Source: Misgurnus anguillicaudatus (Eukaryota > Chordata > Actinopteri > Cypriniformes > Cobitidae). From it: DNA of 64,000 bases. The notes under the pieces are model-generated. The model ran no database searches, was not told the origin of the DNA, and saw nothing but the letters and a program-made list of their open reading frames with translations. Shown one piece after another: positions 14,060 through 27,650 of this stretch (position 1 is its first letter; each line of letters begins with the position of its first letter). The position numbers and the translations under genes were made by a program. The stretch covers positions 31,454,001-31,518,000 of the forward strand of contig NC_073354.2 of the NCBI RefSeq assembly GCF_027580225.2, in the 5' to 3' direction.

Positions 14060-14441
14060 GAGCACATGCAACCAACACATTAAATCCTGGTGCTTGTCCA
14101 AATCCAATTTTTGCCCTCTCTCTTTATTGAAACCATATTCCCTTTTATCGTTTACAGCTTTTTTGTGCTTGTCACAGCTTTTACAGGTCAAAGACCAAAG
14201 CTACTGACACTTTCCTGGCAATATTTTTCTGCTGGCCTTCACATTTTACTTGTCCTGCCTATTTTTGTTAAATGCGTTTTTGCAACATATTTAGCAACAT
14301 ATTTTCGTCTTAAATGCTTGGACCTTTTAGCAAAATATTAGTCATTCGATTAGATGATGTTACTTTGTAACATTTAAAGGAGCTGTATGTAACATTGATT
14401 TGAACTTGGTACCACAGTCTAAATTCAAAATATTGTAGATC

Positions 14442-15090
14442 AGGGATGGGCAACTGGTGGCCCGAGGGCCGCACACGGCCCGGGGTAAATTTTAATACGG
14501 CCCGCGGGACCACATTATACTTAATCAAATACTTTTAAAATAATGATTTTTGTATTAGGACGTAAATACTCCCAACAAGGAGGGGGCGCTAGGTCCCGCG
14601 GATCGTCACAATAAGCATAGGCCTGTGTTTAGGCTTATGTGAAGAAGAGGTCGAGGTCCGACTCGAGATCCGATCAGGTTGGGTTTCAAGTTTCACGCGT
14701 GCCTCGGACAAGGGTCGGGTACAATAATCGGGTCTCGGGTTATTTAAAATGAATGTGTTTTTGCCGAATGGACCCGAGAAGCCCTGAACTGTCGTATGTG
14801 TGTGTCAATGTCCTTTTCAAACCTCCCCTGTTTGCCAAGAGCGCTTGCGACATTGTGTGGCTGGCAATAGGTTAATTTTTGTTGAGACAGACATGTCAGA
14901 TATTTTTAAATGTACTTTTTAGCGGTTACCTTGGTGTCATCGTCATATAAACAAATGGAGCAGCTCTCCAAATTTGTTACGAGGCCACCGGGGCAGCAGA
15001 CTGCACAAACGTCAGTTTACATTCGGGTCCAGTCGGGTTAAAAATAATGCCACTGGTTTGGGTGACGGGTCGTACTTGGGCCAGAATTGC
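14442..15090. repeat. Probable end of a hAT element (gatgggcaact / ggcccg type)
   Basis: cagggatgggcaactggtgg followed by repeated cggcccg strings resembles the terminus of hAT-Charlie-type elements known from vertebrates. From about 14640 the sequence becomes rich in gggtc/gggtt strings. I cannot find the partner terminus, so the right boundary is a guess. Confidence 0.45.
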
Positions 15091-16285
15091 TCTCAGATTT
15101 GAAAGGTGAAATACATTGTTATTAAAATTTTTTATATATATTTTGTTTTGAATTTATGTATTTTTATTTCAAATAATTTTGATCTCTTAGGGTGGGATAA
15201 GAAACTCCTCTATACTAATTTAAAAGTGCCTTGTTTGTTACAGATGTTAAAGCAATGCATTTAAGAAGTTTTATCTGAAATGCTTGTCCACTGAAAATAA
15301 AGTTATAATTTATAGTTTATAAGTTTTATAGTTAAAATCTTTAAAGACAGGTCAATTGTATATTGTGTTTTTTTAATAAAGGAAATTAAGAATGATGTTA
15401 ATTGTGCGTGTGGTTCTGGCCCCCTTGGTATAAAGGAGGGTTGCCAGACACATACAGGAGCGCAACTGATGATGGAAATCATATGTTTATATGCTTTTTT
15501 ATGTTTGCCATGTTTTTAGTTGTCTGCAAATTACAAACCCACTTGTGTGGAATTTTATGACTCAATCTGCGGCTCATTTTGGCAGTTGAGTCAATCAGAG
15601 GTCGCATTTATGGCCCATCGTGGTCTCATTTAAACAACCGTGATAACTGGCAACCGACCTGTCGAAATACACTTTTGGGTAAATAGGCAGTGGGCATGAT
15701 CACACAGATCAAAAACTGGTCAGAAAATAATTGACTACAGCAGTGTTTTTCAGAGAAACAGAACTTAATATCTTCAAATATTTTATGTTTTTTATTGAGT
15801 ACAGTCAAAAACCTAGCTTTTTTTAAATCAGTACATTTCAACAATAATGCTCAACACATGTCATAAATTCAAATGTTTGCAGGGCATTAAACACGTTTTT
15901 TTAAAAGGTTCCAAGATATAGTAATATTTGAATGTGCTGTTATTAAGTTATATTTTATCTGAACTGCCTATGATCAAACCAAAGAGTTATTAAGCGTCTG
16001 GGTTCCAGTTACACAGGATGTTGAGTTATCTGCTTACGCTGGAAGTGGTCTAAAAATTATGCAAAGTCTCTTTATCTGAATCTAGGTTTACATTTGAGCG
16101 TTAACTTACAAGGTTTGTATTTGCGGCCCGGTTTTGTTTGCTCTCTGCAGAGTTTTTTTCTTCCAGGCAGGGCATCGGTGACAATATCTCTGAGGCTCTG
16201 AAGTGTTTATCATAAAGCCATCGGTACATTAAGCTGCCGCTGTGTTCTTCTAATCCTAAAGGTAAACCCACAGGAAATCTTCTAA

Positions 16286-16468
<183 letters not shown>

Positions 16469-16965
16469 TAATAAAATGGATTCAATCAGAATAATGACTT
16501 TTTGATGAGGCTTTTATACATGAATTTATGAATGTGAATTGTGTTCAGGTCATCTTGAGCTTTTCTGGGTGGGTGAAGATCTCTTATCATTACTGCTTGT
16601 TGATCAGCCAGTAGGGCTCTGACTCATGTTACTGCGTAATCAGACTTTTTACATCTGCCAACAAAACCACTCTCCAAGGTTCATATATATCTCTACAGAT
16701 TTCCTTTTTCTTATTCCAGTTGTTTGTACTAAATTTTATTTCCACACTCTCTACCACTAATCTTTCATTCATGACACCGAGTTCATGAATTACAGTTCAT
16801 TATAGTTCAGTCCAGATGTTTTTTGTTTGAAGTTTTTTTCATGATGTAAAAGCGTTATTTCATAAGAATCATCATTTTCTTCAATTTATGAGAAAGTACA
16901 AGATCTTAATGTATTATCAAAACATGAAGTCATGTTCAAGGAGCATTTATTGAAAGTAACCTTTA

Positions 16966-17218
16966 AGGGATGCATAACGATTAATCGCGATTAATCTATA
17001 GCAGAATAAAAGTTTTTGTTTACATCATATATGTGTGTAAACTGTGTATAATAATTATGTATATATAAATATGCACACATACATGTACAATTTCTTAAAT
17101 ATATACATGGATGTGTGTGCAACAAAGTTATTATACACAGTTCACACACATATATGATGTAAACAAAAACTTTTATTCTGCTATCGATTAATCGCGATTA
17201 ATTGTTATGCATCTCTAT
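16966..17218. mobile_element. hAT-type palindromic MITE with ATTAATCGCGATTAAT ends
   Basis: AGGGATGCATAACGATTAAT at left is matched by the complement of ...ATTGTTATGCATCTCT at right. Flanking octamers aaccttta (16958-16965) and aacctttg (17219-17226) agree at 7 of 8 bases, consistent with an old hAT insertion. Internally related to the element at 63159-63802. Confidence 0.75.
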
Positions 17219-17751
17219 AACCTTTGCAACTTTGTCATATGCAAGACGGATGAATGCATAAATGCAAAGATGCCTTTTGGATCAGGAACTTGGCCTGCCT
17301 AGTTATAATGAGGCATTGGAAACGTAAGCAATAAGGTACGAGAGGCTATGCTGTATCGTGAATAAGTAACGGCTGAAGGGCGTTGTTAGGCACGACGCGA
17401 AGCGGAGCAAATACAAACCTTATTGCTTTTATAAAACGGTTACCACACAATATTAAAGTATAAAAAAAATATTAGTGCAACTTTCATGCAGTTAAATCTA
17501 TAAAAGCATTCCTTCCGCTAGAAAAAATAGTCCCTGACTGCGAACAACAACATGAAAGCTCAAAAAACAACAACAAACTGTTCTCAGACTTTGTCTCATT
17601 ATATGTTTATGTGTTGCTAAGGGTGTTGCTAAGGGCGCAGTGATATTAAATAGAACCGTTGGGTGAAGCGGTCATAGCAGTGTTTTATCGTGAGTAAAGC
17701 ACACCTATTGACCAATCAGAATCAAGGATTGGAACTAAATGTTTTATAATA

Positions 17752-18395
17752 GGGTTGTAATTAAATCGGACAGTTCATTGAACACGGTACGGTATCAATT
17801 ATCTCCGTGAGCGATGCAATGTTTGCCGGTACATCAAACATTTCTTCGATGCAATTATGATTTCATTCAATTAATTTGTCGATACTTTAATATTATAAGC
17901 CTATTTAAGCAGTTAGATTTTAATAACTCACGAATGCAACAAAAATATATAACTTGAACGTTTAATTAAACTCTTAAAAAAAAGCACAATCTTTGTCCCA
18001 ATTGGGACATTTACATCAACAAACTAAGAAAAAAATAAACTTTTTTTTAAAATAAAGAAAAAGTCACAAAATCAAGCTTATGATGGCAACCTGTTTGTTT
18101 GTCCAATCCATTGTCCAAATACAAAATATTTTCAAACCCACGACTTTTGGTTGAGCTGCTACAACCACATTGTTGCCGCATTGCATTCACTTGCTGACAC
18201 TAGCTTATGAAAATAAACGAAAATGTGCGCTTTGGCGGCGATGCGTAGATGGATGTTACATCAAGGAATGAGCAAGTGGAAAGTGTCAAAATTAAGGTAC
18301 CTCATATCAATATTTTATGTGTGGCATTGATGCATCATATCATTAGAAATTGTATCTATGCATCGATCCATATCAATGTATTGTTACAGCCCTAT
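17752..18395. mobile_element. Possible hAT-like element (TAGGGTTGTAA / TTACAGCCCTA)
   Basis: Short inverted ends TAGGGTTGTAA (17752) and TTACAGCCCTA (to 18395), with repeated atcgatgc/gcatcgat strings near the ends. No matching target duplication was found, so the call is tentative. Confidence 0.45.
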
Positions 18396-18459
18396 TAGAT
18401 ACTATTATCTCTGAACAACTTAACCATTTTAGTGGCCCTCAGGGTAAAATGTTATTTAA

Positions 18460-19244
18460 AGCTATAATATGTAAGATTTTTGTAATATAATTTTCAAAAA
18501 CCACTTGCACAGTGTGATATATGTCATGGAGTTGTGTACTTACATTATCCCAAAAGTTACCAAAGATTTGTAAGTCCAGAAAAATATATTAAATTATGAC
18601 TCGTCGCTTGTCTCCCTAGTAATTTTTGCCCTTTTAGTGACTTTACATCTGTGCTATCCTCCTTTCCGGTTGTAAAAACTATGGCAACACGAGGGTCAAA
18701 TGCGGAAGTGGTGGTTGGGGAGCGTGCACACCAATTTGTTTAAACGGCAGGCAGGCGCCGACTGTGGGCGCTTGCCAGCGTTTTTTTGTTTATCAGTCGT
18801 TGAACGATGGGCTGGTTGGTTGTTGTGATATTTGTCATACCCCTCCTCCTCTGGGATTGGATGGCTGCGTGACATTGACAAGCTGAGCATTTAACCCACA
18901 GTTGAAAATTTTTCAGGCGGTCAGCACACTTTTGAAAAGCGTGGCGGTTCCATTGGAAAACATATGCCAGCCGCTGGCATAAATGCCTTGGTGTACACTC
19001 CCCCTTATATAGCATCTAACATGCAGCTGTTATGCCTTGCAGCTAATTCCTTAAGATTGCATAAAATAATGTAATTAAGCGTACAGGTAAAAACATGAAT
19101 TTATTTTCTTACCTATGATTAACAAATTCCCTTTATTTTTGGAAGGTAAAAACAACATCTCGAATCATTCCACTCTCCTTCATAACGTTATTAAGCTTCG
19201 CCTTTGTTATTGTGTTATTGTGAAAAATCCTACATGTTGTGAAT
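18460..19244. mobile_element. TTAA-flanked element with a nested element
   Basis: TTAA at 18456-18459 and 19245-19248. Ends agctataatatgtaagattt and the complement of aaaaatcctacatgttgtga are imperfect inverted copies. It is interrupted by 18717-19004. Confidence 0.6.
18717..19004. mobile_element. GGGGAGYGTGCACACCA-ended MITE, nested
   Basis: ggggagcgtgcacacca (18717-18733) and tggtgtacactcccc (to 19004) are inverted copies. GC-rich relative to its host element; no coding capacity. Confidence 0.65.
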
Positions 19245-20895
19245 TTAAAACATTTCGGATATACCCTTTTTTTATGAAAGTGCTGTTAATATAATCACAA
19301 CAAATCATGGCACATGGTAAAATTTATTAACTACATTGTTTAAACCAAGTTGAAACAACCCATTAAATGTGTTTATATAGAAGTCTGCTACAGACAGTAA
19401 GGTGTGAGTATATCAGCTGCAATTATCAGTTTTATAACTACTTTAAAGGCAATTCTCCTCTGAAATCTGATTTATCATAAAGATAAACAGCAGCACATTG
19501 CGAGAGGAAGTCATTAGTCTATGAAGAGTTTCAGATCGCTCCACAAATGGCTAAACGAAGTTGATGAACAAATTAAGGCTTAATGCATGCACGATAAAGT
19601 ACTTTTTTCTTCCTCTCTTTGATGTTATATTAGTTTTCTGTATGAAGTTATTTTCATTGCACATTGTACGTGGCTTTATCATTAGTTAACAATCGGAAAT
19701 CCTCATACGTCCTACTATTTTGTTTTAAAGCAAAAAGTTGAACCATATAGGGCCCAATGCTTTAATGAAGAGTGTTAAACAACTTTTAATTGAAAGGCTT
19801 TTCTTTCTACCCTCAAGCAATTCTTACAATGAAAGAGCTCATGGAAATCCCACGTGAATCAGTTATTAATATTCAGCCGTCTCTGGAATGCTAAACAACT
19901 CATGTGTGATGTTCAAAATCTTCTTTCTCAGCAGAGAAATGTTTGACATTGTAAATTTAGTCATGCATTCTTTGTTTGACCCTTGCTGTCATCAAGTTAT
20001 CTTTGAGCAGCTAAGAGGTGTTAGCCACTCGAGTAAAAAGTTATCGGTAAATCAAGCCTATGTTATTGTCTACACTTTCATTCAAAGTGCCGATTCATAA
20101 ACCTGTTTGGCAACAGGTTTATTTAAAAAAATAAGATTAATCCTTGCTTGAGGTTTGGCAAGCCCAATATGTTAGCATCTTCGTCCAACTTTTTGGTTTT
20201 CCGGTCATTCCTTTTTTTAGAAGAAACTTCTTAGAGGAAACTTCTTCGAATCCCTATTAGCACACTCTGTTGTTTTACCACCAACAAATTGCTTTAGTGA
20301 GAAATCCGACTCTGACTCAGAAGAGCTTTAGCTTTATCAACAGCCCCAATCTCTTTTCTTTTTTATGCTGCGGGTTTGTTTTATTCCTGTAAGAAGCCAG
20401 CAACATTGAAGGTCAGATTGACCAAATGCTGTAAAAAACAGCTATGCTGCAGTGACCACAAATCCCTGGACACGACCCGAGTGAGATAACCTTTCAGAAC
20501 TCATACAGATAGAGACATCATACCGCTTGCGGATCGAAGAGTCTCATCAGAAGCGTATAAATAGAAATTTTCTCCTCTTTATATAAAAAAGCTTAGCAGA
20601 CAGACGCATACCATTAGACACAGAAGCCAAGAGGCTCATTGCCCAATGACTACTTTACTAATGGTGCTGCTGGTTATTCATCGGCACAGTGTGGCATGTT
20701 GCTTTCATCCATTTCATTTCTACGTATTGCAGAATTTGGGACAGATTTACTAAAAGGGGCAAATTAGCGTCCGATTGCAATTTCTATAAAGCGCAGATGG
20801 GAGTGGTAATATCTGCGGGTTATTTACTAACAAAGCGCAAATTAAATAACACAGGCGCAATGGCTGATTTCCACAATGACCAACGCAGTCTTCTA

Positions 20896-21319
20896 ATGGT
20901 TCATTCACACCAGCCGCGGTAGAGGCGACAAAAACTCGCTAATCGAGCGTACTTGGACTCTTGAACATTTTGAGTTTACTCGCTTCATCCGCGCGTGAAA
21001 TTCTAGTCATTCGAGACAGTCACGTGGAATTTCGCGTCATGGGAGGGGCTTCTGCGACTCTGGTGAGACTCCGCTAGCTTCCTGTAATCATGTGACTACT
21101 ACAGCAAGGTCCTGATTGGTTAACGCGGCGCGAATTTCAATTGCGCATTCCCGCAGCAATGTTCAATTCGCACGGATCGCGCCATCCACGCATTCTGCGC
21201 CATTTGCACCGCGCCTACCGGGCGTAACGTGCCGCGGGATGCCTAATCGCGTCTTTGCATTGACTTAACATGTAAATCATCCGCGCTTGCCACCTCTACC
21301 GCGTCTGGTGTGAACCCTG
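20896..21319. mobile_element. CpG-rich MITE with TTCACACCAG ends
   Basis: tggttcattcacaccagccg and the complement of cgcgtctggtgtgaaccctg are inverted copies; both continue into ggtagagg. A TAA trinucleotide lies at each side (before tggttca and after cctgca), which would suit a PIF/Harbinger-type target. The region is the most CpG-rich of the window, which may be mistaken for a CpG island. Confidence 0.65.
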
Positions 21320-21959
21320 CATAAGAGCAACGCAAATCAGTTCAGGGTCACAGATTTTGAGTTCAGCACCACGGACATCGCAGTGGAAAATTCAGGGTGT
21401 GATCCCAGCCAACGTAGCCATTCGTTCAGACACTAAATAGAACTGGAAGACAAAAAATAAAGGTTTACAAGAAGTTTTGAAACGTCTGGTATTATGTGTC
21501 TTCTTCTAATGACTCCTCTTTTATTTACTTTAGCAAACAAAAAATAACATGGCTTGGCAAACAATATTTTTCAATAATATGTTCCTCTTATCACGCGTTC
21601 TATGCTCTCTGATGCCTCTTTTTTTGGCAATAATTACAGCCATTACAAGTGCACAGTAATTTAAGACAGTTTTTTTCAGCGTGAAATAATGGCGCAATTC
21701 AGTCGTAACACACGTGCAAACATTAGTAAATCGTGTTGCGTGAACCATTCAAATAATCTCCTCCCAAAAATGTTGCATCTGAAAGGGAAACTCCTAGAAA
21801 TGCATATGCAATAATAACAGTCGCAAAAATAACTAGACCACACTTTTTCGGTGCTAATGATTCACTGTGGGTCTTTAGTAAATCCAGACATCATTATTTA
21901 TCGCTAAAATGATGGTTTGCACCCTTTGTGTCATAAACTGTATTCTCATCCGTTGCAGA

Positions 21960-22713
21960 TACACTGTAAGCCCATGCAGGTTGATTGAACTTAAAAAAAT
22001 TATGGAAACTCGTTGCCCTAAAAAAGTTAATTTTGCCTGGTTGAAATAACAATTAATTTTAAGTTTAATGTACTTAATGTTTAAATTTTTTCAAATATTC
22101 CTGCACTCTTAACCAAGATTAGATGACATTACTAGAAATGTGTGAGGAAACCCGTTGCATATAACTTTAGTTTTTATCACTTTATATTACTTTTGATGTT
22201 ATAAATGGTATTATAACAAAAATTAATGACTGACTTTAAGTCAAACATTGAATAAACGTGATTCTCCACAGAAAGACACAAAACATTTGTTTTGACATAC
22301 ATTGTCAGTACTGTAGAGAGAAATACAATAAAATGTTCTGAACAGTGTTCATGTATGGAAACACTGATCACCTGAACGGTGACTTCACAAAATTATCATT
22401 TACAACAAAACAACATCAATAATATAAGAGCTTGAACCTATATGACATTATATTAGCAAATATTTGAGTAGTGAAAGTTCTTATCAGTTTTAAATTTGTG
22501 AAAAGCAGAAAATAATCAAAATATTCAGGCGCAAAGGATTATGGGTATTCCTCACAACATGAACTAATAATTTTAAGTTCATTTTACTTGAATGTTTTAG
22601 TTTAATAGATTTTGTAAGGTTAACTGTTAATTCAACTAAACTTTTTAAACAGAAAATATTAATGATGTTTCCTTGATTGTTTGAGTAAAGACAATTTCTG
22701 GGTTAACAGTGTA
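21960..22713. mobile_element. TACACTGT-ended element
   Basis: TACACTGTAAGCCC at left and GGGTTAACAGTGTA at right are inverted ends; inner gaacttaaa/tttaagttc strings repeat near both sides. 754 bp, non-coding. Confidence 0.65.
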
Positions 22714-23679
22714 TGGATCTAAAATAGCCACATAATCCTCTGCAAGTGTTATTTTAACTCATTAATATCAGTGATTCACATACATTTATTTTTATACTCA
22801 AGGCCTTTTCAACTCTATAATAATTGCAGAGTTCTGATTTCACATTGACGTTTTACATATTCATGTATGCATGAGAAACATTTCATGACTCAAAATGAAA
22901 TTCTGAAGCATCTTGGGTTTTGGCAGATTGTTCAGGGGTGTTTTTGACCCACTTTTGTTTTACACACATCAGTCAAACTGACTGCAGAGCACAGGGACTT
23001 TACCAGGTTTTTCTGTTTAACGCAGTGGGATATTCAGCCTGAACTACCAAGGAACAGGCCGTGTTTACCAGAGCTTTATTCTTCCTTTTTATTCAGCTTC
23101 CCTTTTTTAATTTGACATTTACAAGGAAGCCTTTGTCATGGTCTTTTAGTACTGACAGATCTCTCAAAGACCAACAAAAGGGTCAAAGCATCACTTTGGA
23201 AACACCTGGCGCCCTGTTGCAGTTGGAACCGTTTAAGCAATTGAGAGGAGGCTATCCATAACGGCCCTAACCACCTCCAGACAGCAGCCATTTATCTTTC
23301 CCAAAGTGCCCGATCTGGTCCCAAACCGGATGTTTACCAGTGTGATGCAAACGTTTCTCTGCTGCGCCGTCCACGCAACTTTAGGAAATTGTTTGGATGG
23401 TAAATGATAATAATCATCCGTACTAAGCGATAAGTGGACCGTTAGGGTTTTGTTGCCTGGAGACGAAGCAGAGATGTAAATATTTCACCTCATAAACCAT
23501 TAGGCAAGACCACAGATGTCTTGCTGTGGTCAGGCTGTTTAATGGTATATGACAAAGCCTAAATGAGACTAGCGGTTTTTAACCCACAGTGTGCACAGTG
23601 CCAGATTGCCAAATATGAAATATGAATGTAAACTGTACCAACTAAAATAGCTGTTCTGGGAACTTTGTGGTCTAGTTAA

Positions 23680-23984
23680 AGGGATAGTTCACCAAAATAT
23701 GAAAATTCTGTCATCATTTAATCACACTAATGCTGTTCAAAACCTGTGTGAGTTTCTTTATTCTGTTGAACACAAACTGTGATATTTTGATTAATGATGG
23801 TAAGCACACAGTTGACAGTACCCATTGACTTCAATAGTATTTGTTATTCCGCTTATGGAAGTCAATGGATACCACCAACTGTGTGCTTACCATAATTGAT
23901 CAAAATATCTTCTTTATCATTTATCAAAATATCATCTTTTTTTATTCAGCTGAATAAAGGAACTCATTTTGGGTAAACTATCTT
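23680..23984. mobile_element. TTAA element, AGGGATAGTTCACC family
   Basis: TTAA at 23676-23679 and 23985-23988. The inner arms are inverted copies (ggtaagcacacagttg against caactgtgtgcttacc). Same family as 31369-31779 and the decayed copy at 43273-43615. Confidence 0.8.
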
Positions 23985-24039
23985 TTAAAGTATATCCAAA
24001 TGTTTGTAATGTTTCTTATTACATATTCATTAACATAAA

Positions 24040-24277
24040 GGGGCTGTTTCCCGGACAGGGTTTAGACTAGTCCTAGACTGAAATAAATGTTAAAGCTGTT
24101 CAAACTGAAAACAACTTGCACTGACATATCTTAAAATACATCAATGCCATTTGTTTGCCTTAAAATGCACACAAGTAATGTTTTGAGTAAGGCATGTTTG
24201 ATAAAACTAGTTAAATTTCCTAATTAAACTAAGGCCTAGTCCTGGCTTTAGCTAATCCCTGTCCGGGAAACCACCCC
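24040..24277. mobile_element. MITE, GTTTCCCGGACAGGG family
   Basis: ggggctgtttcccggacagg at left and cctgtccgggaaaccacccc at right are near-perfect inverted ends; the next bases (agactagtcctag / ctaggcctagtcct-like) also mirror each other. Confidence 0.8.
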
Positions 24278-24504
24278 AATATGTTAAAGGGGACATATCA
24301 TGAAAATCGTACTTTTCCATGCTATAATTGGGTCCCCAGTGCTTCTATCAACCATGAAAATGTGAAAAAGAACAACCTAGTAACTTAGTTATGTGAAAAA
24401 ATAGGTAATTGCAATGTGGCTCCCTTTGTGATGTCAGAAGGGGATATTTATAATAATACCTCTCACTAATCTGCACCATCCAACCACGGCACTGCCATTG
24501 AGTG

Positions 24505-24556
24505 CAGAGAGAGAGAAAGAAAGAGAGAGAGAAAGAGAGAGAGACAGAGAAAGAGA
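24505..24556. repeat. GA-rich simple repeat
   Basis: Imperfect gagaga/gaaaga tract inside the TTAA element. Confidence 0.9.
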
Positions 24557-24630
24557 TGAATTGACAGCACACTTAAATTTCAACAAACCACCATTATGGC
24601 GATCAGTGTTTGCATTTCATTAGCTCATGT

Positions 24631-25358
24631 GGGTGATTCTCACGAAATCCAGATTTAGAAGGTGTCCATGAAATTTTTTTTTGCAAAAAAGCCCTTGAAG
24701 CAAAAAAATAATTCCTATAAAATTATTTACATTTTTTAGATTATCAATAAAAAAATTATCATTACCGCAACATGATATTACATTAAATATATGCATTTAC
24801 AAACTCATGTTTCGGTAATGAGAACTAAAAAGTTCTCTAGGTACTATGAGAAACAAAATTTTAACTTTTATCTGGAGAGAAAAAATAATAACTGCTTACT
24901 TGGGAGCCAGCTTGAGTGTCACAGTCAAATTTTGTCATTTCCAAAACATTTTGTATGAAAATTGTTGCGGAGGATGAGAAAATGGGTCTTGGACACATTT
25001 ATATTTCTTATTATTGTCACTACATTTACCAATTATCACAAAATACCACATGTTTCTTTACTGTAAATGTTTATAATATAACATGCACTGAAGCTTTTAA
25101 TTTTTTTGAGTTTTTTATTATAAATATTTCCATGTCAAAGAACCCAAATCCAGTCATGGACACGTTGCGGTAATGAAAAATGTCCCCTTAAATGTGGAAA
25201 AAACAACAAAACTGTTTTTATGATGTCATTTGAAATCATGTGCAAAATAGTACATGAAGAGATGTTTGTAACTGTATGCTTCTTACTTTGATAGCATTTA
25301 CTTTTACAATCAAAATGTTTCATGACACCTCACAAGTCTAATTTCGCGAGAATCAACC
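24631..25358. mobile_element. Nested element with TGATTCTCRCGAAAT ends
   Basis: tgattctcacgaaat (24634) and atttcgcgagaatca (25341-25355) are inverted copies. It splits the host element between gctcat and ttgcattta, which are contiguous in the relative at 35.1-36.2 kb. Inner ccgcaac/gttgcgg strings also mirror. Target duplication may be only cat, so the class is uncertain. Confidence 0.7.
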
Positions 25359-25660
25359 ATTTGCATTTAATGGACACACCCAAAAATGGCACATTTTTGC
25401 TCACACCTACGAAGTGTCAATTTTAACATGCTGTAATAAATGATCTGTGGGGTATTTTGAGCTAAGCCTTCACATATGTACTCTGTGGACACCAAAGCAT
25501 TATTTTACATCTAAAAAAAAGTATTGTGAAATGTCCCCTCTAAAAACAGGGCACGGTGGGTAATATCAGGTAATTATTCTTCTTGTCAGCTAAATATGAC
25601 CTAAAGGTACAATATAACTTCTAAGAGATTTACTACTAAAATATTTACTTTTTTTTGTAC

Positions 25661-25850
25661 TACACTGTCAGAAAAATTGTCAAAAATGGTCCCAAGCTGT
25701 AACCGGGGTAATACCCCTTTTAAAAGGTCCTAATGTGTAACATTTATGTAAAGATATGTATACATTAGGTACCATTATGTACCTTTGAGGTACTCATATG
25801 TACCTCTGAGGTACAAAAGGGTACTTTTTGAAAGGGTACCACCCTAGTGA
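25661..25850. mobile_element. Truncated TACACTGTCAGAAAAA element
   Basis: Left terminus equals that of the complete element at 57850-58215, with the same gtacctttgaggtac-type interior. No matching right terminus. Confidence 0.6.
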
Positions 25851-26142
25851 CAACTACAGTATACTTCTTTTATAATTCTTCATGTTTGTGTTCAAATAAC
25901 ATGTTATGAAAAACCCAAAACCCAAATCAACAGAAAACATCTAGACATTTTACATGAACGTGAGCTTGTTTTTACCTTTCCTCAATCCCAGCTAAGATGA
26001 GAATACAGCCCTGTTGTATTATTTTTCTTGTATTTGGTGTGTGTGTGTACATGGGGGGATGTTTTTAGTAATACCCATACTTTATTCTGTTTTTACAGTC
26101 TGTGGTTCAAGGTAAGCCAGCTGCAGTATTTTTATGAGCTGA

Positions 26143-26289
<147 letters not shown>

Positions 26290-27534
26290 TAGATACAGAC
26301 ACTCTTCAATACTCCGCCACAATCAATGTGTGCTTTTTGCCAAAGCATTTGATATGCAAGTTACCTTCAGGCGGCCTGTCAATTATAGTCGGCGTGCATT
26401 TGTTCTCAGGTCCTTCACATGTTTAAAGACTGTTTTTCACAATCTGTGTGTGTGCGTCTGTTGAAAATCGGTGACATTTAAAGTTGGCAGGGCACAACAC
26501 ACATCTCAAGAGAGACAAGAAGGCCTCAGGTCCTTCTCCCGGTGGTCCGGCTGTTTGCCCGGACATCGAGCCAAATCAAACAAACACACACGCACACACT
26601 CTCCGCCTTCCCACTTAGAGTTCATTCCAGGGCCCTGCATATCCAAAAAGGTCTGTGTGCACTCTGATAAATTGAAAGCCTTTTGAAACCAAAAGATGCT
26701 GGATACCGGACTGTGACCTGAAGCGCACACGCCAAGGCAATTCCAAGCGTTCATTGAATCAGGCTAATGCAGAACTTCGCTCATATTTCCAATCTGCCCT
26801 CTTGTAAATTAGATTTTCCCAGCAGCATATGGCTGAATGCGAAGGATCTGATTCAAATAGAAAGAGTGGCATTTTCCGCTGATACTCGGGGCTTTATCCA
26901 TGCAGCCGCCAGCAAATGCGCTCTTAGTGATAATGCAGGCTCTCATTTGCGCGGTGCTGAACAGAGATTCGTCCGGAGGGGGAACAGGAGCATTGTGTGA
27001 GTCTCATCAGGCCTGTACTTGCGTGGCATCATCATAGTGTCTTTGGTGATGTAAGGCAGGCCCTTCAGCTGAACATCTGTCTTTCATCTCCAGACTGACC
27101 TTTTCTTTGACTAACACAGAATAGCTGTAGTAGTGCTACAGAATTCCCTTTGTGTCATCCCTATAGGTGACATGAGTTCATACCATGTAACTTTTTAGAA
27201 GCGATTTCCTTAAAATAATAATGTATGCAATATATTTGAGGAAGTTTTCTTTTAGAAGTGACTGATCTGTTGTTTGTTCCTTAAAACAATATTTCACTTT
27301 CATAAAAACATTGACAATTTACTCATCCCCATTTCATCCAAGATGTTTATTTCTCTCTTTATTCAGTCGAGAAAAAATTAAGTTTTTTGGAGAATTTTTT
27401 GTACTGTGTATAATAATTGTGTATATAATTTTTTTATATATTTTATTTATATTTAATCTATAATTTTATATTTAATCTATAAATATATATATTTTTTAAG
27501 ATTATATATTTTAAGATTTTTTATAGATATATAT

Positions 27535-27569
27535 ATGTATATATATGTATATGTGTATGTATATATATG

Positions 27570-27621
<52 letters not shown>

Positions 27622-27650
27622 TATATATATATTAATATATATATATTTAT
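27535..27650. repeat. (TATG)/(GT)n/(TA)n compound microsatellite
   Basis: tatatgtatatg units pass into about 22 GT repeats and then TA repeats. A 166-residue open frame beginning here is simple sequence followed by the adjacent element. Confidence 0.9.

Larger units (their letters stand above)
24288..25539. mobile_element. TTAA element, AGGGGACATATCATGAAA family, interrupted
   Basis: TTAA at 24284-24287; the right copy has decayed to CTAA (25540-25543). Start aggggacatatcatgaaaat, end attgtgaaatgtcccct. Relatives at 35131-36210 and 54009-54434 share ttgggtccccagtgcttcta (first and last) and the gtgatgtcag...aggggat block. Interrupted by 24631-25358 and by a GA-rich tract. Confidence 0.8.

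Noticed and set aside
20097..20122. 11-bp perfect hairpin followed by a T-rich run as a regulatory terminator
   Set aside because: Short, isolated, in a vertebrate intron; expected by chance in 64 kb.
20896..21319. CpG island / promoter
   Set aside because: The CpG-rich stretch is bounded by inverted TTCACACCAG ends and is a MITE; no transcription start features.
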